The notes: generated by a model not told the origin, from the sequence alone. Shown: positions 38,901 through 48,118, counted from the first letter of the stretch. The stretch: 64,000 bases of DNA from Allolobophora icterica (GCA_963556255.1 OY744614.1:35432679-35496678), one strand, 5' to 3'. Translations and numbers: made by a program.

Positions 38901-40067
38901 CATAGAAGAGGCAACTTCTTTTGATGCGAGAGATCACCTGTGCTGCCATCTTGTACAATAAGAGAAAAATAAATCAGGAAAAGGGACGATACGACTCCAT
39001 GCAGTACTATGTTTACTACATGGAAACCCATGGGATGAAGTCCATCGGCAATCCAATAGTTAAGTCTACAACAGACAACCCTTCAGATTTTATTCTGCAG
39101 CATCTCATAACGAAACAAAAAGCAGAAGTGTTAAATTATCGTGTTTACTTATTAATTAACAACTTCTAATGTGTTGGTGTCTAATGCACAAGAAATCGAC
39201 TGATGATACTTTAAAACCAAGCTGTAATCAATGTCAGTATCAAGAAGATTGGTCGGTAATCACGAAGACTGAGTGCCTGTGTATAATGTATATAAACAAT
39301 ATGGTTGCCACTGACTTTGCTCCAACAGAGCACTGCTACCTACCACCTATCTAACAACTAAATACCATAATTCAAATCGCTAAGTAAATACGTCACATGA
39401 AATTTAATTTCCTCAAAAATTATAATATATACAAACACCTTAAGAAACAGAACTAAGTATAGTATGTGTCTGAAATTAGTTATTTCTAGGAATATATATA
39501 AGAATGTTCTGTTTGTAATAACAGTTCGTGTTTGTTACTTACTGCTTGTAATAAAAGTTTGTGCTCGTTACTTACTTACTTAGCAAACTGTATTATGGGT
39601 TGTGGCTGATGGGTAGCAGCGCTCTATTGGAGCAAAGTCAGTGGCAACCATCCTGTTTATGTACCCAGGCACTCAGTCTGCATAATTACCGATCGGTTAA
39701 TTAAGAAAGAAATGCAGCCTAAGCGTGGATAAGTAATTTAAAAACGATACCTAAATGTGATCACAGTGAGCGGTCTATATGATTTATGACTCTGAGTAGA
39801 GTTGAGTCTGCTTCCCCAAAAATCGTGCAAGAAAACTTCCGATATGTTGATTACATCAGGGTTAATGTCCTTATTGTTTATAATAGCCTCAGAGTCGTCA
39901 AAAGCGAATTCCGCATCGTAGCTGTTGACAAAACACGCAATGCCAACCAGAAATACGACAAGGCTGGCCACGCCGATGGGCACCCTGGGTATGGGTATAT
40001 GATCGTCATAGTTGTCCTGATCAGCCTTATTTTGTAATTTTTCCTCAGATTGCATATCTAGCCTCAT
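26970..40067 (-). CDS. TMTC4: Transmembrane and TPR repeat-containing protein 4 (TMTC4), 16 coding exons
   Basis: ER membrane O-mannosyltransferase family protein; TMTC1-4 act on cadherin-type domains. Coding exons, 5' to 3' on the minus strand: 39751-40067, 38861-39065, 38258-38345, 36998-37092, 36298-36438, 35418-35579, 34330-34532, 33402-33570, 32948-33004, 32188-32259, 31528-31607, 30990-31097, 30034-30175, 29516-29630, 27741-27923, 26970-27106. The total is 2274 nt (757 aa plus stop; human is 741 aa) and all phases join. The first membrane segment is residues about 29-50. The family Asp-Asp motif lies in AFDDSEAIINNKD (residues 55-67), then HDFWGSRL and SHKSYRPLTV. HPVHTES|VAAVVGRADL spans exons 2-3. 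Exon 7 gives NPWWLCFDWSMGC and exon 8 ILPFLPASNILFRVGFVIAE. From about residue 480 the TPRs follow (AMNNLGNLYKD, AAWMNLGIVQ, KYPDCYYNLGNL, ATYHSNLG). The match is to TMTC4, not TMTC1-3. An in-frame TGA precedes the ATG. An RTE fragment, a hAT MITE and other repeats sit in introns. Confidence 0.96.
27354..27423 (+). mobile_element. Ultra-short TTAA-ended palindromic MITE, copy 5
   Basis: TTAACCCTTTAACAATGAGA to CATCGTTAAAGTGTTAA, with CATTTTAGTACACGCC in the core. It lies in the last TMTC4 intron. Confidence 0.7.
28280..28990 (+). pseudogene. RTE-clade LINE fragment, C-terminal part of ORF2
   Basis: Open from 28311 to 28967 (218 codons). It reads VVESFTFLGSLV, then EIKRRIAIGKATM, FPTVLYGCETWTM, NACEMWIWRKMLRISW and RFFGHVMRSDG. 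This is the segment after the RT core in RTE-type LINEs (YLGS...EI..RI..A, LLYGCETW..T, R.L.RI.W...TN, L...GHV.R). The polymerase core and the AP endonuclease are missing, so it is 5'-truncated and cannot move. The 3' end carries TGACAAGGTGATGAAG, the short repeat tail typical of RTE. It is antisense within the TMTC4 intron between exons 14 and 15. The undamaged frame suggests a young insertion. Confidence 0.88.
29310..29400 (-). mobile_element. Possible SINE family 1 fragment
   Basis: TGTGAAGGACTTGATCAAGG and CAGTAACCGTCTCCGAGGGA resemble the reversed SINE body at 12340-12430 and 36115-36175. It is short and diverged. Confidence 0.4.
29691..29757 (-). mobile_element. Ultra-short TTAA-ended palindromic MITE, copy 6
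   Basis: TGAACACTTTAACGATGAGC (TTAA degraded to TGAA on this side) to CATTATAGGGTTAA, core GTGCACTAAATTTTGTGG. It lies in the TMTC4 intron between exons 13 and 14. Confidence 0.6.
31650..31826 (+). repeat. Pyrimidine-rich tract (CCTTCCCTCC-type)
   Basis: About 175 bases made mostly of C and T with repeated CATCCTTCCCTCC and CTTCCTTCTTTCTC. It lies in the TMTC4 intron between exons 10 and 11 and runs straight into a short palindromic MITE at 31825. Confidence 0.75.
31825..31889 (+). mobile_element. Ultra-short TTAA-ended palindromic MITE, copy 7
   Basis: TTAACCCTTTAACGACGAGA to CATCATTAAAGTA; the right TTAA is lost. The core is CATTTTAGTACACACT. It lies in a TMTC4 intron. Confidence 0.65.
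32654..32850. mobile_element. hAT-type MITE, target duplication CATATGAC
   Basis: The left end is CAGGGCCGTAGCCAGG; the right end, reversed, is CAAGGCCGTAGCTAGGGGTG. The 8-bp direct repeat CATATGAC flanks it exactly (32646-32653 and 32851-32858). The interior repeats TTTCGGGGGGTGTTTTCT. An 8-bp duplication plus CAGGG ends is the hAT signature. It lies in the TMTC4 intron between exons 9 and 10. Confidence 0.92.
33168..33297. repeat. Minisatellite, 16-bp unit TTACCCTGCATCACCC
   Basis: Units alternate between CATCACCC and CATTACCC over about eight copies, in the TMTC4 intron between exons 8 and 9. The unit contains TTACCC but is not telomeric. Confidence 0.9.
34125..34205. repeat. (AAT)n/(AAG)n simple repeat
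   Basis: AACAATAATAATAATAGTAA and then AAGAAGAAGAAG, in the TMTC4 intron between exons 7 and 8. Confidence 0.9.
34837..34951. repeat. Minisatellite, 18-bp unit, about 6 copies
   Basis: The unit is TAGTGCTCGATGCTCTCA with C/T and A/G changes, in the TMTC4 intron between exons 6 and 7. Because 18 is a multiple of three, both strands read as repetitive peptides; these are not genes. Confidence 0.95.
35629..35710 (-). mobile_element. Ultra-short TTAA-ended palindromic MITE, copy 8 (longer variant)
   Basis: Contains CAACACTTTAATGCCG at the left and GTTGTTAAAGTGTTAA at the right, with AAAAGTGACTGGGAAACCAA as in copies 1 and 2. It is about 12 bases longer than the others. Confidence 0.55.
36005..36235 (-). 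mobile_element. tRNA-derived SINE, family 1 (minus)
   Basis: Reverse B-box-like GGCTCGAACCCGCACTC (36168-36184) and reverse A-box-like CTCTAACCAATCGGCCACCA are both clear, making this one of the best preserved heads. The tail side has CAATACAATACAACTGTACT. It ends about 60 bases from the splice donor of TMTC4 exon 5. Confidence 0.8.
38640..38830. repeat. Simple-sequence cluster (GAT, AAT, TA/CATA)
   Basis: Contains ATGATGATGATGATAATAAT, then TATACATACATATG and ATATATA runs. It lies about 30 bases downstream of the donor of TMTC4 exon 2. Confidence 0.85.
39160..39295 (-). mobile_element. L2-like LINE 3' region fragment
   Basis: TGTCTAATGCACAAGAAATC and GTCGGTAATCACG resemble the LINE 3' regions at 25330 and 59035-59130. 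It lies in TMTC4 intron 1. Confidence 0.5.
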
Positions 40068-40104
40068 GGAACGCCACAAGAAGATTCATTCTCATAAATT
40101 CCAT
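40045..40104 (-). promoter_or_regulatory. Upstream ORF overlapping the TMTC4 start
   Basis: An ATG at 40104 opens a 19-codon frame ending with TGA at 40045-40047. It overlaps the TMTC4 ATG (40067) in a different frame. If the mRNA starts above 40104 this uORF would lower initiation at the main start. The transcription start is not known. Confidence 0.4.
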
Positions 40105-40572
40105 TAAATGCATCCGGACTACTTAAGAATCTGAGATTGAAACACGATATGCCTGATTTGATTCGATTCTACAGGAAGTAAACAAACTCCGCCGATATAT
40201 TGCTTATGGTGCATAGGTCTAAGTAAATCAGTAAGTAAACGAATTCGGGTAACCATTCATGAGCAAACAAAACTTAAGTTCTCGTTCTGTAATGTTGAAT
40301 CTATTATTATTTAATTCTTTAGGTTTCAATTATAATTATTCTTCTGTTTTATCTCGGGCGGCATTACTCTGCATTTATAAACTAAGTTCACTACAAGAGG
40401 GCAACACAAAAGTAATTTTAAAAAAACATAAATACAAAGCAGAAAAAAGGCGTAGGCCTACAGCATCAAAAATACAAAGTGGAAATATAAGCAGTTCAGT
40501 AAATGTCTTAAAATTAAAAGTTAAAATTTTATGCCTTGCGTTTGTATATAATATATTCGTGTTTATTGACAA

Positions 40573-40835
40573 GCTCACTGACAAACCGCAGTAAGTTACA
40601 TTGAAACAATTGAAACATGAGGGTAGGCAGACCTTAGGGCCTACTTAGTATAGGCTACACATCTTGGCAGCCTGTATACGGTCTCATTTTACTGCTGCCT
40701 TCTTGGGATTGGAAGGCTGAGTCGCCCTAGAGGCGGCTTACGGGTATCGAAGCGCGACTTTTCAAGATCTAATGCCCTTCAAAGCCAGAGTGTTACCATT
40801 CATCTATAGGCCCTATCCCTTCCCATTTATGCAGT
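40573..40835 (-). mobile_element. tRNA-derived SINE, family 3 (minus)
   Basis: Contains the reversed B-box-like TTACGGGTATCGAAGCGCG, the GTCGCCCTAGAGGCGG block and, at the low-coordinate end, CCGCAGTAAGTTACATTGAA, as in the copy at 14580-14800. Confidence 0.65.
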
Positions 40836-40921
40836 TCATGATTCATGGAAGAAACACACGAAAGTCCTAGGACTCCGCGGTTGTTTTTATTACATGAACG
40901 CTACAGTTTCTTTTCATTGTC

Positions 40922-41075
40922 CAGGGGCCGTCTACTCCATAGAAACCTTGGAGCAAATGCTCCATCCAAAAATAGGGGAGGAAGATCTGTCAGTGTATGT
41001 GCCATCATTATTAAGGGGGAGGGAGGGGAGGTGAAGTTGCTCCAATGACTTCGGGGGAGGGAGATAGACGCCTCT
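40922..41075. mobile_element. hAT-like MITE, related to the copy at 44642
   Basis: CAGGGGCCGTCTACTCCATA at the left and ATAGACGCCTCTG at the right. The inner sequence AAACCTTGGAGCAAATGCTC and GTTGCTCCAATGACTT is shared with 44642-44813. No clear target duplication was found, so the ends may have drifted. Confidence 0.7.
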
Positions 41076-42297
41076 GCTGACGTCGAGGGTTTAATGAGAA
41101 ACACACTTGGAAATACACGTGCTCTATAGCATTAAGTAGGCCCTATAACAGGACATAGTTAACTTTAAAATGACCAAAATGGACTGTTTTTTCCAATAAA
41201 TTCAATTACATAACGGATCTCTTCCGCTGGTGTCCTGCAGACTGCAGTCATTAAAGGGCGCCTAACAGACGAGAGAAAAGAGAAGAGGATACTCGAGCTG
41301 TAGCGTATTTAGGCCTATAAACATGAGATTTGTGCGAATAGGCCTAATTCACACACTGCAGAGGCGATCGAAGCCCTCAATCTGAACTCAAAGCCGATCT
41401 TCTCAGAATATATGTAATTAAGGGCAGATAGTGCATGGGCACCTAACTACATAGTCAACAACAATAAAAATTAGGCATAACAATTTACACCCCGGATTTC
41501 TAAGACTGTCAACGTTTGATTTTGCCAATCCGTGACGCCCACATAGTCACTCGATATGACATATTAGGGCCTACCAAATTACTCTGTCAACATCAGTGTT
41601 TGTAATGAATGTTGCGTCTACTGAAAATAGGCCTAGGCTAGTCTTTAAAAATTACAGTCCATAGGCATAATCTCATAGATTAGGCCTACTAACCTAACTG
41701 CCGTTTATTCTATGGCCACTCAATAAACTTATTTACGGTCGGCTGTTCGAGTTTAGCGTGTGAAAACAAAAACAACATTTGGTGAAGTGGATAGGCCTAT
41801 TTACACCAAGTTCCGGAAAAATTTGGGATCAATCCGGGATTGGTTGGCAAGTTGCAAAACTTGCAACCCTACCGGCCTAGCATATAGTTAAAAGATTTGC
41901 GTAGGCCCTAATTAGGGTTGTTATATTATGACCAACGGCAACGAAATCATCAACTATAGGCTATCTCAGACGGTGAGGTACATACATTAGAGGCCTACTA
42001 TTACTATTTTAGTTTTTAACGTGCCTGTAGGCCGGGGGTGTTTATTAAAAGTTTTACGCAAATTACGGTAAAGACAATTTCACGAACGTGGATCTCTTGC
42101 AGCCAATTTAAGGCATAATGGCTTAAAACTATTCTATAAACGTTGATATGCGTGTCATGCAGTCGGCTACCATTCGAGCGATTGTCGCCAACTATGACGA
42201 AGACAAAAAGCCTAAAACAGTCGAAGTTACTGAAACTGATTGAATGTTTTAGGGCAGGTTTTGAATAGATTTGGCGAATGCTTCAGATCGCTATCAC

Positions 42298-42630
42298 CAT
42301 AGGCGTAATTTGTGGGGGGTACGAGGGGTACCCGTACCCCCCACTTTTTGGACTGGGGGGGGTAGTGTACCCCCCACTTTTTATTTTTTTTAAACAATGC
42401 CAATCAATATTTTATTATTGTGCCTTCTCAGAGAACGCAGTCACCACCAAAAGTACGAAAATACCTAGATACACAGGTAAACCGAGAGCCAAGATTAATG
42501 AGAATACTGGCAGGGAATATGTTCAAAATGGGCGCCATGCGAAAAGCTAAAGTGGAGAAGAAATTGGTACCCCCACTTTTTAGACCAAAGTATTGGTACC
42601 CCCACTTTTTAGACTAAAGTTACGCCCCTG
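42298..42630. mobile_element. hAT-type MITE, target duplication GCTATCAC
   Basis: The left end is CATAGGCGTAATTTGTGGGG; the right end, reversed, is CAGGGGCGTAACTTTAGTCT. It is flanked exactly by GCTATCAC (42290-42297 and 42631-42638). The interior repeats GTACCCCCACTTTTTAGAC. Confidence 0.92.
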
Positions 42631-42696
42631 GCTATCACTGTTCCTGGTGTTCCAGTCACAATCGCCGAATGCGATCGATCATTTTCTGTCATGAAT

Positions 42697-42926
42697 CAGT
42701 GTTTAATCTAGTCCTCCTCTTCTGGCGGGGAGGTGGAACAAGGTTTGTAGAGGGACCAACGAGCGTCCGAAGGGCCGTCGCAAAAATTTGATGACTTTTT
42801 TAGGAATTCGTCTTTTTTTCGGGAATTTCATCTAACATATAGGCCATAACAGTTCAAATAATATTTTTATTTCTCTCTGGGGGAAACATAAATCCTCGGG
42901 GGGGGGTGTGTCTAGATTAAACACTG
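42697..42926. mobile_element. hAT-type MITE with CAGTGTTTAATCTAG ends
   Basis: Both ends begin CAGTGTTTAATCTAG (15 bases, perfect inverted repeat). The flanks GTCATGAA and GTCACGAA look like an 8-bp duplication with one change and one extra base on the left. Confidence 0.8.
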
Positions 42927-43374
42927 GTCACGAATCGTATAAAATCATAGGCCTAACTGCGATACACGAGTTCGCAGGATATATGTTGCGCAACATTTTC
43001 ATAATAGCGATTGAAATTAAGGGAGTAGGTCTACTACATGTTGTCAGACGTAGGCTATCAGCTGTGCACTGGGAAAAGGCAATTGACAAATTCAGCGATG
43101 ACAGTCTTTTGCGCTATGACCAACACTGTATAGGCAACGCTTGAACTTGAACGCAGTTGTTCAACTGATACGACTAGTAAACTGACTTCTTGTAGGTCAT
43201 TTATAATATACTACTAAAGCAATTGCCAGAAACGCAAATACCGTGTGTTTCCCGGGATGTGTGATAAAACGTAACTATACAGGCATCTGCATGGAACCTG
43301 AAAAATTTTCCAGAGGGAAAACCTATGACTCCCGCTTCAAAGGGGTGCCGCTTCGCGGCATGGATGGGAGTTGT

Positions 43375-43512
43375 AGGAGGAAGGGAAGGGACTAGGAAGG
43401 GTGGAGGGAAGGGGAAGGAAGAGAGGGAGGAAGAAGGGGATGGTATGGAAGAGGGGAGGGAGGGAGGTGCAGGAAGGGAAGGGATAGAAAAAGGGGAGGA
43501 CAGAAGGGGAGG
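43375..43512 (+). repeat. Polypurine tract (GGGAGG/GGAAG)
   Basis: About 135 bases almost entirely A and G. It is followed by AACCTGAAATCCTAGTTCCG and CCACTG at 43558, which looks like the right end of another hAT element (reverse CAGTGGCGGAACTAG). No left end was found. Confidence 0.75.
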
Positions 43513-43568
43513 GCTAGGGGTGCATCTCCACAAACCTGAAATCCTAGTTCCGCCACTGTTATTCTGAC

Positions 43569-43824
43569 CAAGGGCGTCCGCAGGAATTTTTCTGGGAGGC
43601 AAAAATTTATGTGATCAAAATTTCTAGAGGGGCAGAATTTTTTATGGGGAGCAAAATGACATTTTTTGCATAGAATAGCTGACTTACCTAAATAATTGTT
43701 TTTAGCATTGAAAATCGTGTTGGGACTGTTGGAATAATCCTAATAATCAAAAGATTTTATTTTCAAACACTATTTTCAAAATCCGGGGGCAAACGCCCTC
43801 CGTGCCCCCTCCGGACGCACATTG
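43569..43824. mobile_element. hAT-like MITE, related to the copy at 53627
   Basis: Left CAAGGGCGTCCGCAGG, right (reversed) CAATGTGCGTCCGGAGG. The interior shares GAATAGCTGACTT and the phrase around TCGTGTTGGGACTGTTGGAA with 53627-53890 in opposite orientation. Flanks ATTCTGAC and GTGAACAA do not match. Confidence 0.75.
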
Positions 43825-44198
43825 GTGAACAAGTAAGCTTATAGAAAAAAATATATAACAGAAGTAATAAGAAGATAATAATATTTGAAAAAGGAGTGAA
43901 AATTTAAAAAAATTAAATATTACTAGGCTAATAACACCACATCAAAAGCATCATAATAACAGTCCTGTTGTCAAGACTTTAAACCCCAAGACCAAGACCA
44001 AGACTTTGAACCTCGAGACCAAGACCAAGACTTTCAACCTCAAGACCAAGACCAAGACTTTGAACCTCAAGACAAGACCGAGACCAAGACCTAATAAATC
44101 ACATTCAGGCCAAGACTTCCTTTCCTTAAAAACTGTGTCAAGTCGGAATACTCTCTATTTTCATGAAAACGTGAGTCTTTAATTTTATTGAAGCAAAT

Positions 44199-44439
44199 CA
44201 GTGCTTTTTTCAGCCAGAGCGCGCCGGAACGGCGTTCCGGCACCTTTTTCAGGTACTAAAAAATTATTTATTTTAATAATAAAAACAATAATTCAGTTTT
44301 TTAAATTCAATTTAAGTGTTTTGAACTGTTTTAAGTGTTTATTGAGACCCCTCCCAACCTCCAATCCAGTTTTTTTCGGGATTTTAGCCCGCCCAAAATA
44401 ATTCCGTTCCGGAACCTTTTTTCCAGAAAAAAAGCACTG
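44199..44439. mobile_element. hAT-type MITE nested in 43960-45179, duplication AAGCAAAT
   Basis: Ends CAGTGCTTTTTTCAG and, reversed, CAGTGCTTTTTTTCTGG. An exact AAGCAAAT lies on both sides (44191-44198 and 44440-44447). Inner GGAACGGCGTTCCGG palindrome. The related element at 46373-47263 lacks this insertion at the matching place (near 46985-46995). Confidence 0.93.
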
Positions 44440-44641
44440 AAGCAAATTAACTTTAAATGCAGACTGCAGAAAATTCCGAATTCGCATTTACAAAAGTCCT
44501 TCATGCAAAATGTTATTCCAAATGCCTTTTGTATTTTATAAAAAGCAATTCGCTCTGAATTTTCTGATCAAGATGTGCGTTGTGGGGCCTCATAAAAATT
44601 TTGCCAAATGAAAAAATACTTTCCATAGGTGCTGAAGTCGC

Positions 44642-44813
44642 CAGAGGCGTCTACACCATAGAAACCTTGGAGCAAATGCTCCATCCAAGAAATGGGGGGG
44701 GGGAGATCTGTCAGCGTGTGTGCCACCATTTCAGGAAGGAAGGAACGGGGAGGGGGAAGAATAGGAGGAAAAGGGACGTTGCTCCAATGACTTAGGGGGG
44801 ATAGACGCCCTTG
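44642..44813. mobile_element. hAT-type MITE nested in 43960-45179, duplication GAAGTCGC
   Basis: Ends CAGAGGCGTCTAC and, reversed, CAAGGGCGTCTATCCC. An exact GAAGTCGC lies on both sides (44634-44641 and 44814-44821). Same family as 40922-41075. Confidence 0.92.
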
Positions 44814-45439
44814 GAAGTCGCTGGCACACACAGTTGCTTTTCAAACACTGGATTTAAATGTACAAATCGTCAGCCTTTTTTAAATCCTGCCGTGGTTTAT
44901 CAGAACATGGAGAAGAAGACTTTGAACTTCAAGACCAAGACTTTTGGTCTCAAGACAGTATGAGAATTGTAGGAAAAAGACTGGGGGGGTGTTAGACATT
45001 GATTTACGTGGAGTTTGGGTGTGCAATGAAGACTTTACTGTGGGGTCCTAAGAAAGACTAGGGGGGTTAACCCCCCCCCCAACCCACCCGACAATTCTCA
45101 CCCTGTCTCAAGACCAAGACTTTTAAAAACGAACTCGAGTGCACTCGAGACCAAGACCTTGGTCTCGAGGACAAGTCTGCATAATAATAGATAAATTTAA
45201 AACTATAACTATTATATAAAATGGCTAGCAGTTTTACTAATTAAACAACATCGAAAAGCATCCTAATAATAAAGCTTTTTCTAACCAGATTATCAGCTTT
45301 AAGATAATATAGGCATACGCTAAAGCGTCGCGCTAATTGTTTTAATTATACGTTTCAAGCTTGCACCAGTAAAACCATTCGAGTGTTTTCAAAAGAATTA
45401 AACCGATATCGTCGAGTTAGAAAAGTAAAAAACACTTTG

Positions 45440-45535
45440 TCGCTGAAACCTGGATCCGCTCCGGAGTCGAACCCAGACCATCAGCGACGCCGTCACTCAA
45501 CGTTACACGTTGAGCCACGGGGCCCCAGGCCAATT
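45440..45535 (-). mobile_element. tRNA-like sequence, probably a SINE head
   Basis: On the minus strand GGGGCCCCGTGGCTCAACGT resembles an A box and GGGTTCGACTCCGG a B box. The acceptor arms do not pair over 7 bases, so I do not call a tRNA gene. Confidence 0.5.
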
Positions 45536-45949
45536 GTATAGGTTAAATGGCCTATTTATTCAACGCTTTTGTCATTGTGGTCATAAAGTTGTGAAGTTGG
45601 GATTATGCGGATCGCAAGTTTGCAAGATTTCATTGCAGAAATTCCATCGTCTGCATTTAATAATTATTCAATTGTAAATTTTCAGGGACTTAGCAAGCTA
45701 TAATCACAGATATTAAATTTGCTATAATTGCGCTCTGTGTCAAGCGTAAGCATAAGAATCCCGCCAAATAGGTATAGCGCCCACTAAGATCAACTTAACC
45801 AATAACGACCAAATTTCTCTCGTATATAATATTTATTACAAATATGTTCAAATGACAATTTTCAAATAAGCCCCCAAAGCCCAGGATCTGTTAATATTAT
45901 ATATCATACATACACTTATTAAAACTTTCGATACAATTTGAACGTACAC

Positions 45950-46035
45950 TTTAGAAGTTTGGAGATTACGATTACACCAAAGTGACCAAAGTACAGTTAG
46001 CAGTTGGTTCAATAAAGTACTTACTTACTTACTTT
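45950..46035 (+). mobile_element. Retroposon 3' end with (ACTT)n tail
   Basis: TTAGAAGTTTGGAGATTACG leads to TTCAATAAAGTACTTACTTA and ACTTAC. It is similar in type to 15170-15306. Confidence 0.45.
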
Positions 46036-46047
46036 ATTATACACTAA

Positions 46048-46357
46048 ACTGTGGGTCGCGTCGCGAAGCTCTGGCAAGTGGGTCGCCAAATTTTTTCGAG
46101 AAACATTTTTTGCAGCAACAACATTTGACTATGACTGGATTGCAATAAATTGTTAACTGTTTAGTCTGTTTTTACCTAAGTTTCCTTTTAATGCTTAAAT
46201 TTCTAAGCGCTGTACGTAAATCCGCATATTTTCGAAACCAATTTACGAAGCAAATTTTAGTACACAATGCTTAATTTTACGCAGTGGGTGCCGAGACTCC
46301 GAGACTGCCAAGATATTCACAAGTGGGTCGCGACCCAGAGAAGTTTGGGAACCGCTG
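46048..46357. mobile_element. hAT-type element, left end truncated
   Basis: The right end, reversed, reads CAGCGGTTCCCAAACTTCTC and then GGGTCGCGACCC, a classic hAT terminus. At the left, AAACTGTGGGTCGCGTCGCG matches the inner part of the same terminus but the outermost bases are gone. Flanks CACTAAAC and CACTAATC may be the old duplication. Confidence 0.65.
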
Positions 46358-46372
46358 CACTAATCCAATTAC

Positions 46373-47263
46373 CAGTCTTGTTGTCCTCGAGACCAAGGTC
46401 TTGGTCTCGAGTGCACTCGAGTTCGTTTTTAAAAGTCTTGGTCTTGGTCTTGAGGTTCAAGGTCTTGGTCTTGGTCTTGAGGTTCAAGGTCTTGGTCTTG
46501 GTCTTGAGGTTCAAAGTCTTGGTCTTGGTTTTGCAAGACCAAGACCAAGACTTTTGTCAATATGAACAGTCATTATAATTTTAACAAACGGCAAGAATTT
46601 TTAAAATGTATCCAATATATAATTACTCATACGGTTATTGCTTTAGTATTTACTCGGTGTGAATGAGGCTTCACTGTTGTTTTGGCCAATTTTTTTGACT
46701 TCCGTTTATTTGCCATGGAATGATTTCAAAACAGACTCACGATTTGTACATTTACATCCGGTTCTTGAAAAGCTGCTTTGTGTGCTAGCGATTTCAGCAC
46801 TTGTAGACCGTATTTTTTCACATGGCTGACTTTTTATGAGGCCCCACAAGTCACGTCTTGGTCAGAAAATTCTGAGCAAATTGTTTTGATGAAATTCAAC
46901 AGGCATTTGGAATAACATTTCGCATGAAGGACTTTTGTAAATACGAATTCGGAATTCTCTGCAGTCTGCAGAATTTAAAGTTGTTTTGCTTGTATAAAAT
47001 AAAAGACTCACGTTTTTATTAAAATAACGAGTAGTCCGACTGGACAATTTTTAGTAAGGAATAGAAGTCTGGATATGACTGTGATTTTTTTGGTCTTGGT
47101 CTCGGTCTTGAGGTTCAAGGTCTTGGTCTTGGTCTTGGTCTCGAGGTTCAAGGTCTTGGTCTTGGTCTTGAGGTTCAAGGTCTTGGTCTTGGTCTTGAGG
47201 TTCAAGGTCTTGGTCTTGGTCTTGGTCTTGGTCTTGAGGTTTAACGTCTTGACAACAAGACTG
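46373..47263 (-). mobile_element. Non-autonomous hAT element, CAGTCTTGTTGTC ends, duplication CCAATTAC
   Basis: Both ends start CAGTCTTGTTGTC. It is flanked exactly by CCAATTAC (46365-46372 and 47264-47271). Next to each end lies a minisatellite with 27-bp units GAGGTTCAAGGTCTTGGTCT plus TGGTCTT (46430-46545 and 47090-47250). The middle (46850-46990) matches 44450-44600 of the inverse-orientation relative. There is no transposase; plus-strand Val/Leu-rich readings are an effect of the repeats. Confidence 0.92.
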
Positions 47264-48110
47264 CCAATTACTTCTATAGCGCCGTTATTTAATCGATGGT
47301 CGTTGGAGCAGCCCGATCGTAATTTAATCCTATGGGTAGCCTAACCTTAAACTATTGCATACTGGCTACGGGCCTGACTATATTATAGCTTCAACTTTAT
47401 TTCACAGACTAAGTTAAACTGCTGTTGCAGCTCGTAAACTAGGCTATATCATTATTATGTTTCTGGGGAAGTTGGGATTTCTGACCAATTTGCAGCGTCA
47501 ACGGCAGTAGGCCCTAGCATCAACAACAGAAGAGCTGCTAATCGTGCAGCTGCAGTCCTTTCAGCAGGCCACATGGAGCCCAAATAGGATCATATAAAAA
47601 GGAAAGACTGGCGATTCCCTCAGGGAATCCGCGTAGGACCACTTGGGTCTCATCTATGCCCGTGAATTTGCTGACAGAGTGAGGCCGCTGTTTAATCTAA
47701 TCACTGGATTCGATGACGCAGACGAATTCAGTGCGCGTTTCATATCATTCCGCTAATTAAGCGTTCCTTTGTGACACGCAACACCTGGGTCATCCAAGTT
47801 CGCCTGTCTAAAATAAGATGATAATCCGTTGGAAAATCTCTCTCCCTGTATTAAAAAATTGGCATGCTTCTTTGCGGTTCCGCTTTGAATTGTATCGAAA
47901 ACATTGCACTATTTTCTCGTACCTTGTCACTGCGTGCAGCGGTAAACGTCGTACGCATAACGCCCGAAAAGAGACGAACGCACTGCATGAAGTAAGATCA
48001 GAAACCGAGACGGTGACAGAAAGCCATAGCTAGTCCTAAGACTCTAGAGCTACGTTTACTGGCTTAGTGTCGTCAGTATTGACTAACTATAACTAAGCAG
48101 TTGGTTTAAA
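47264..48110. other. No gene or repeat recognised
   Basis: About 850 bases between two MITEs. An open frame at 47818-48033 on the plus strand has no family resemblance. Confidence 0.35.
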
Positions 48111-48118
48111 ACTATCAC

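Larger units (their letters stand above)
43960..45179 (+). mobile_element. Non-autonomous hAT element, CAGTC-TGTTGTC ends, with two nested MITEs
   Basis: Flanked exactly by CATAATAA (43952-43959 and 45180-45187). The left end CAGTCCTGTTGTCAAGAC leads into ACCAAGACCAAGACTTTGAA repeats; the right end, reversed, is CAGACTTGTCCTCGAGACC. It is the inverse-orientation relative of 46373-47263. Two further hAT MITEs (44199-44439, 44642-44813) have inserted into it. Without them it would be about 790 bp. No transposase is seen. Confidence 0.88.

Noticed and set aside
43201..43602. 133-codon minus-strand ORF, Pro/Ser-rich
   Set aside because: Reverse reading of a polypurine tract; low complexity.
45440..45535. 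Possible tRNA gene
   Set aside because: A and B boxes are visible but the acceptor stem does not pair, so a SINE head is more likely.
46267..47344. Plus- and minus-strand frames with Val-Leu or Lys-Thr periodic peptides
   Set aside because: They read through the subterminal 27-bp minisatellites of a hAT element and are periodic in every frame.
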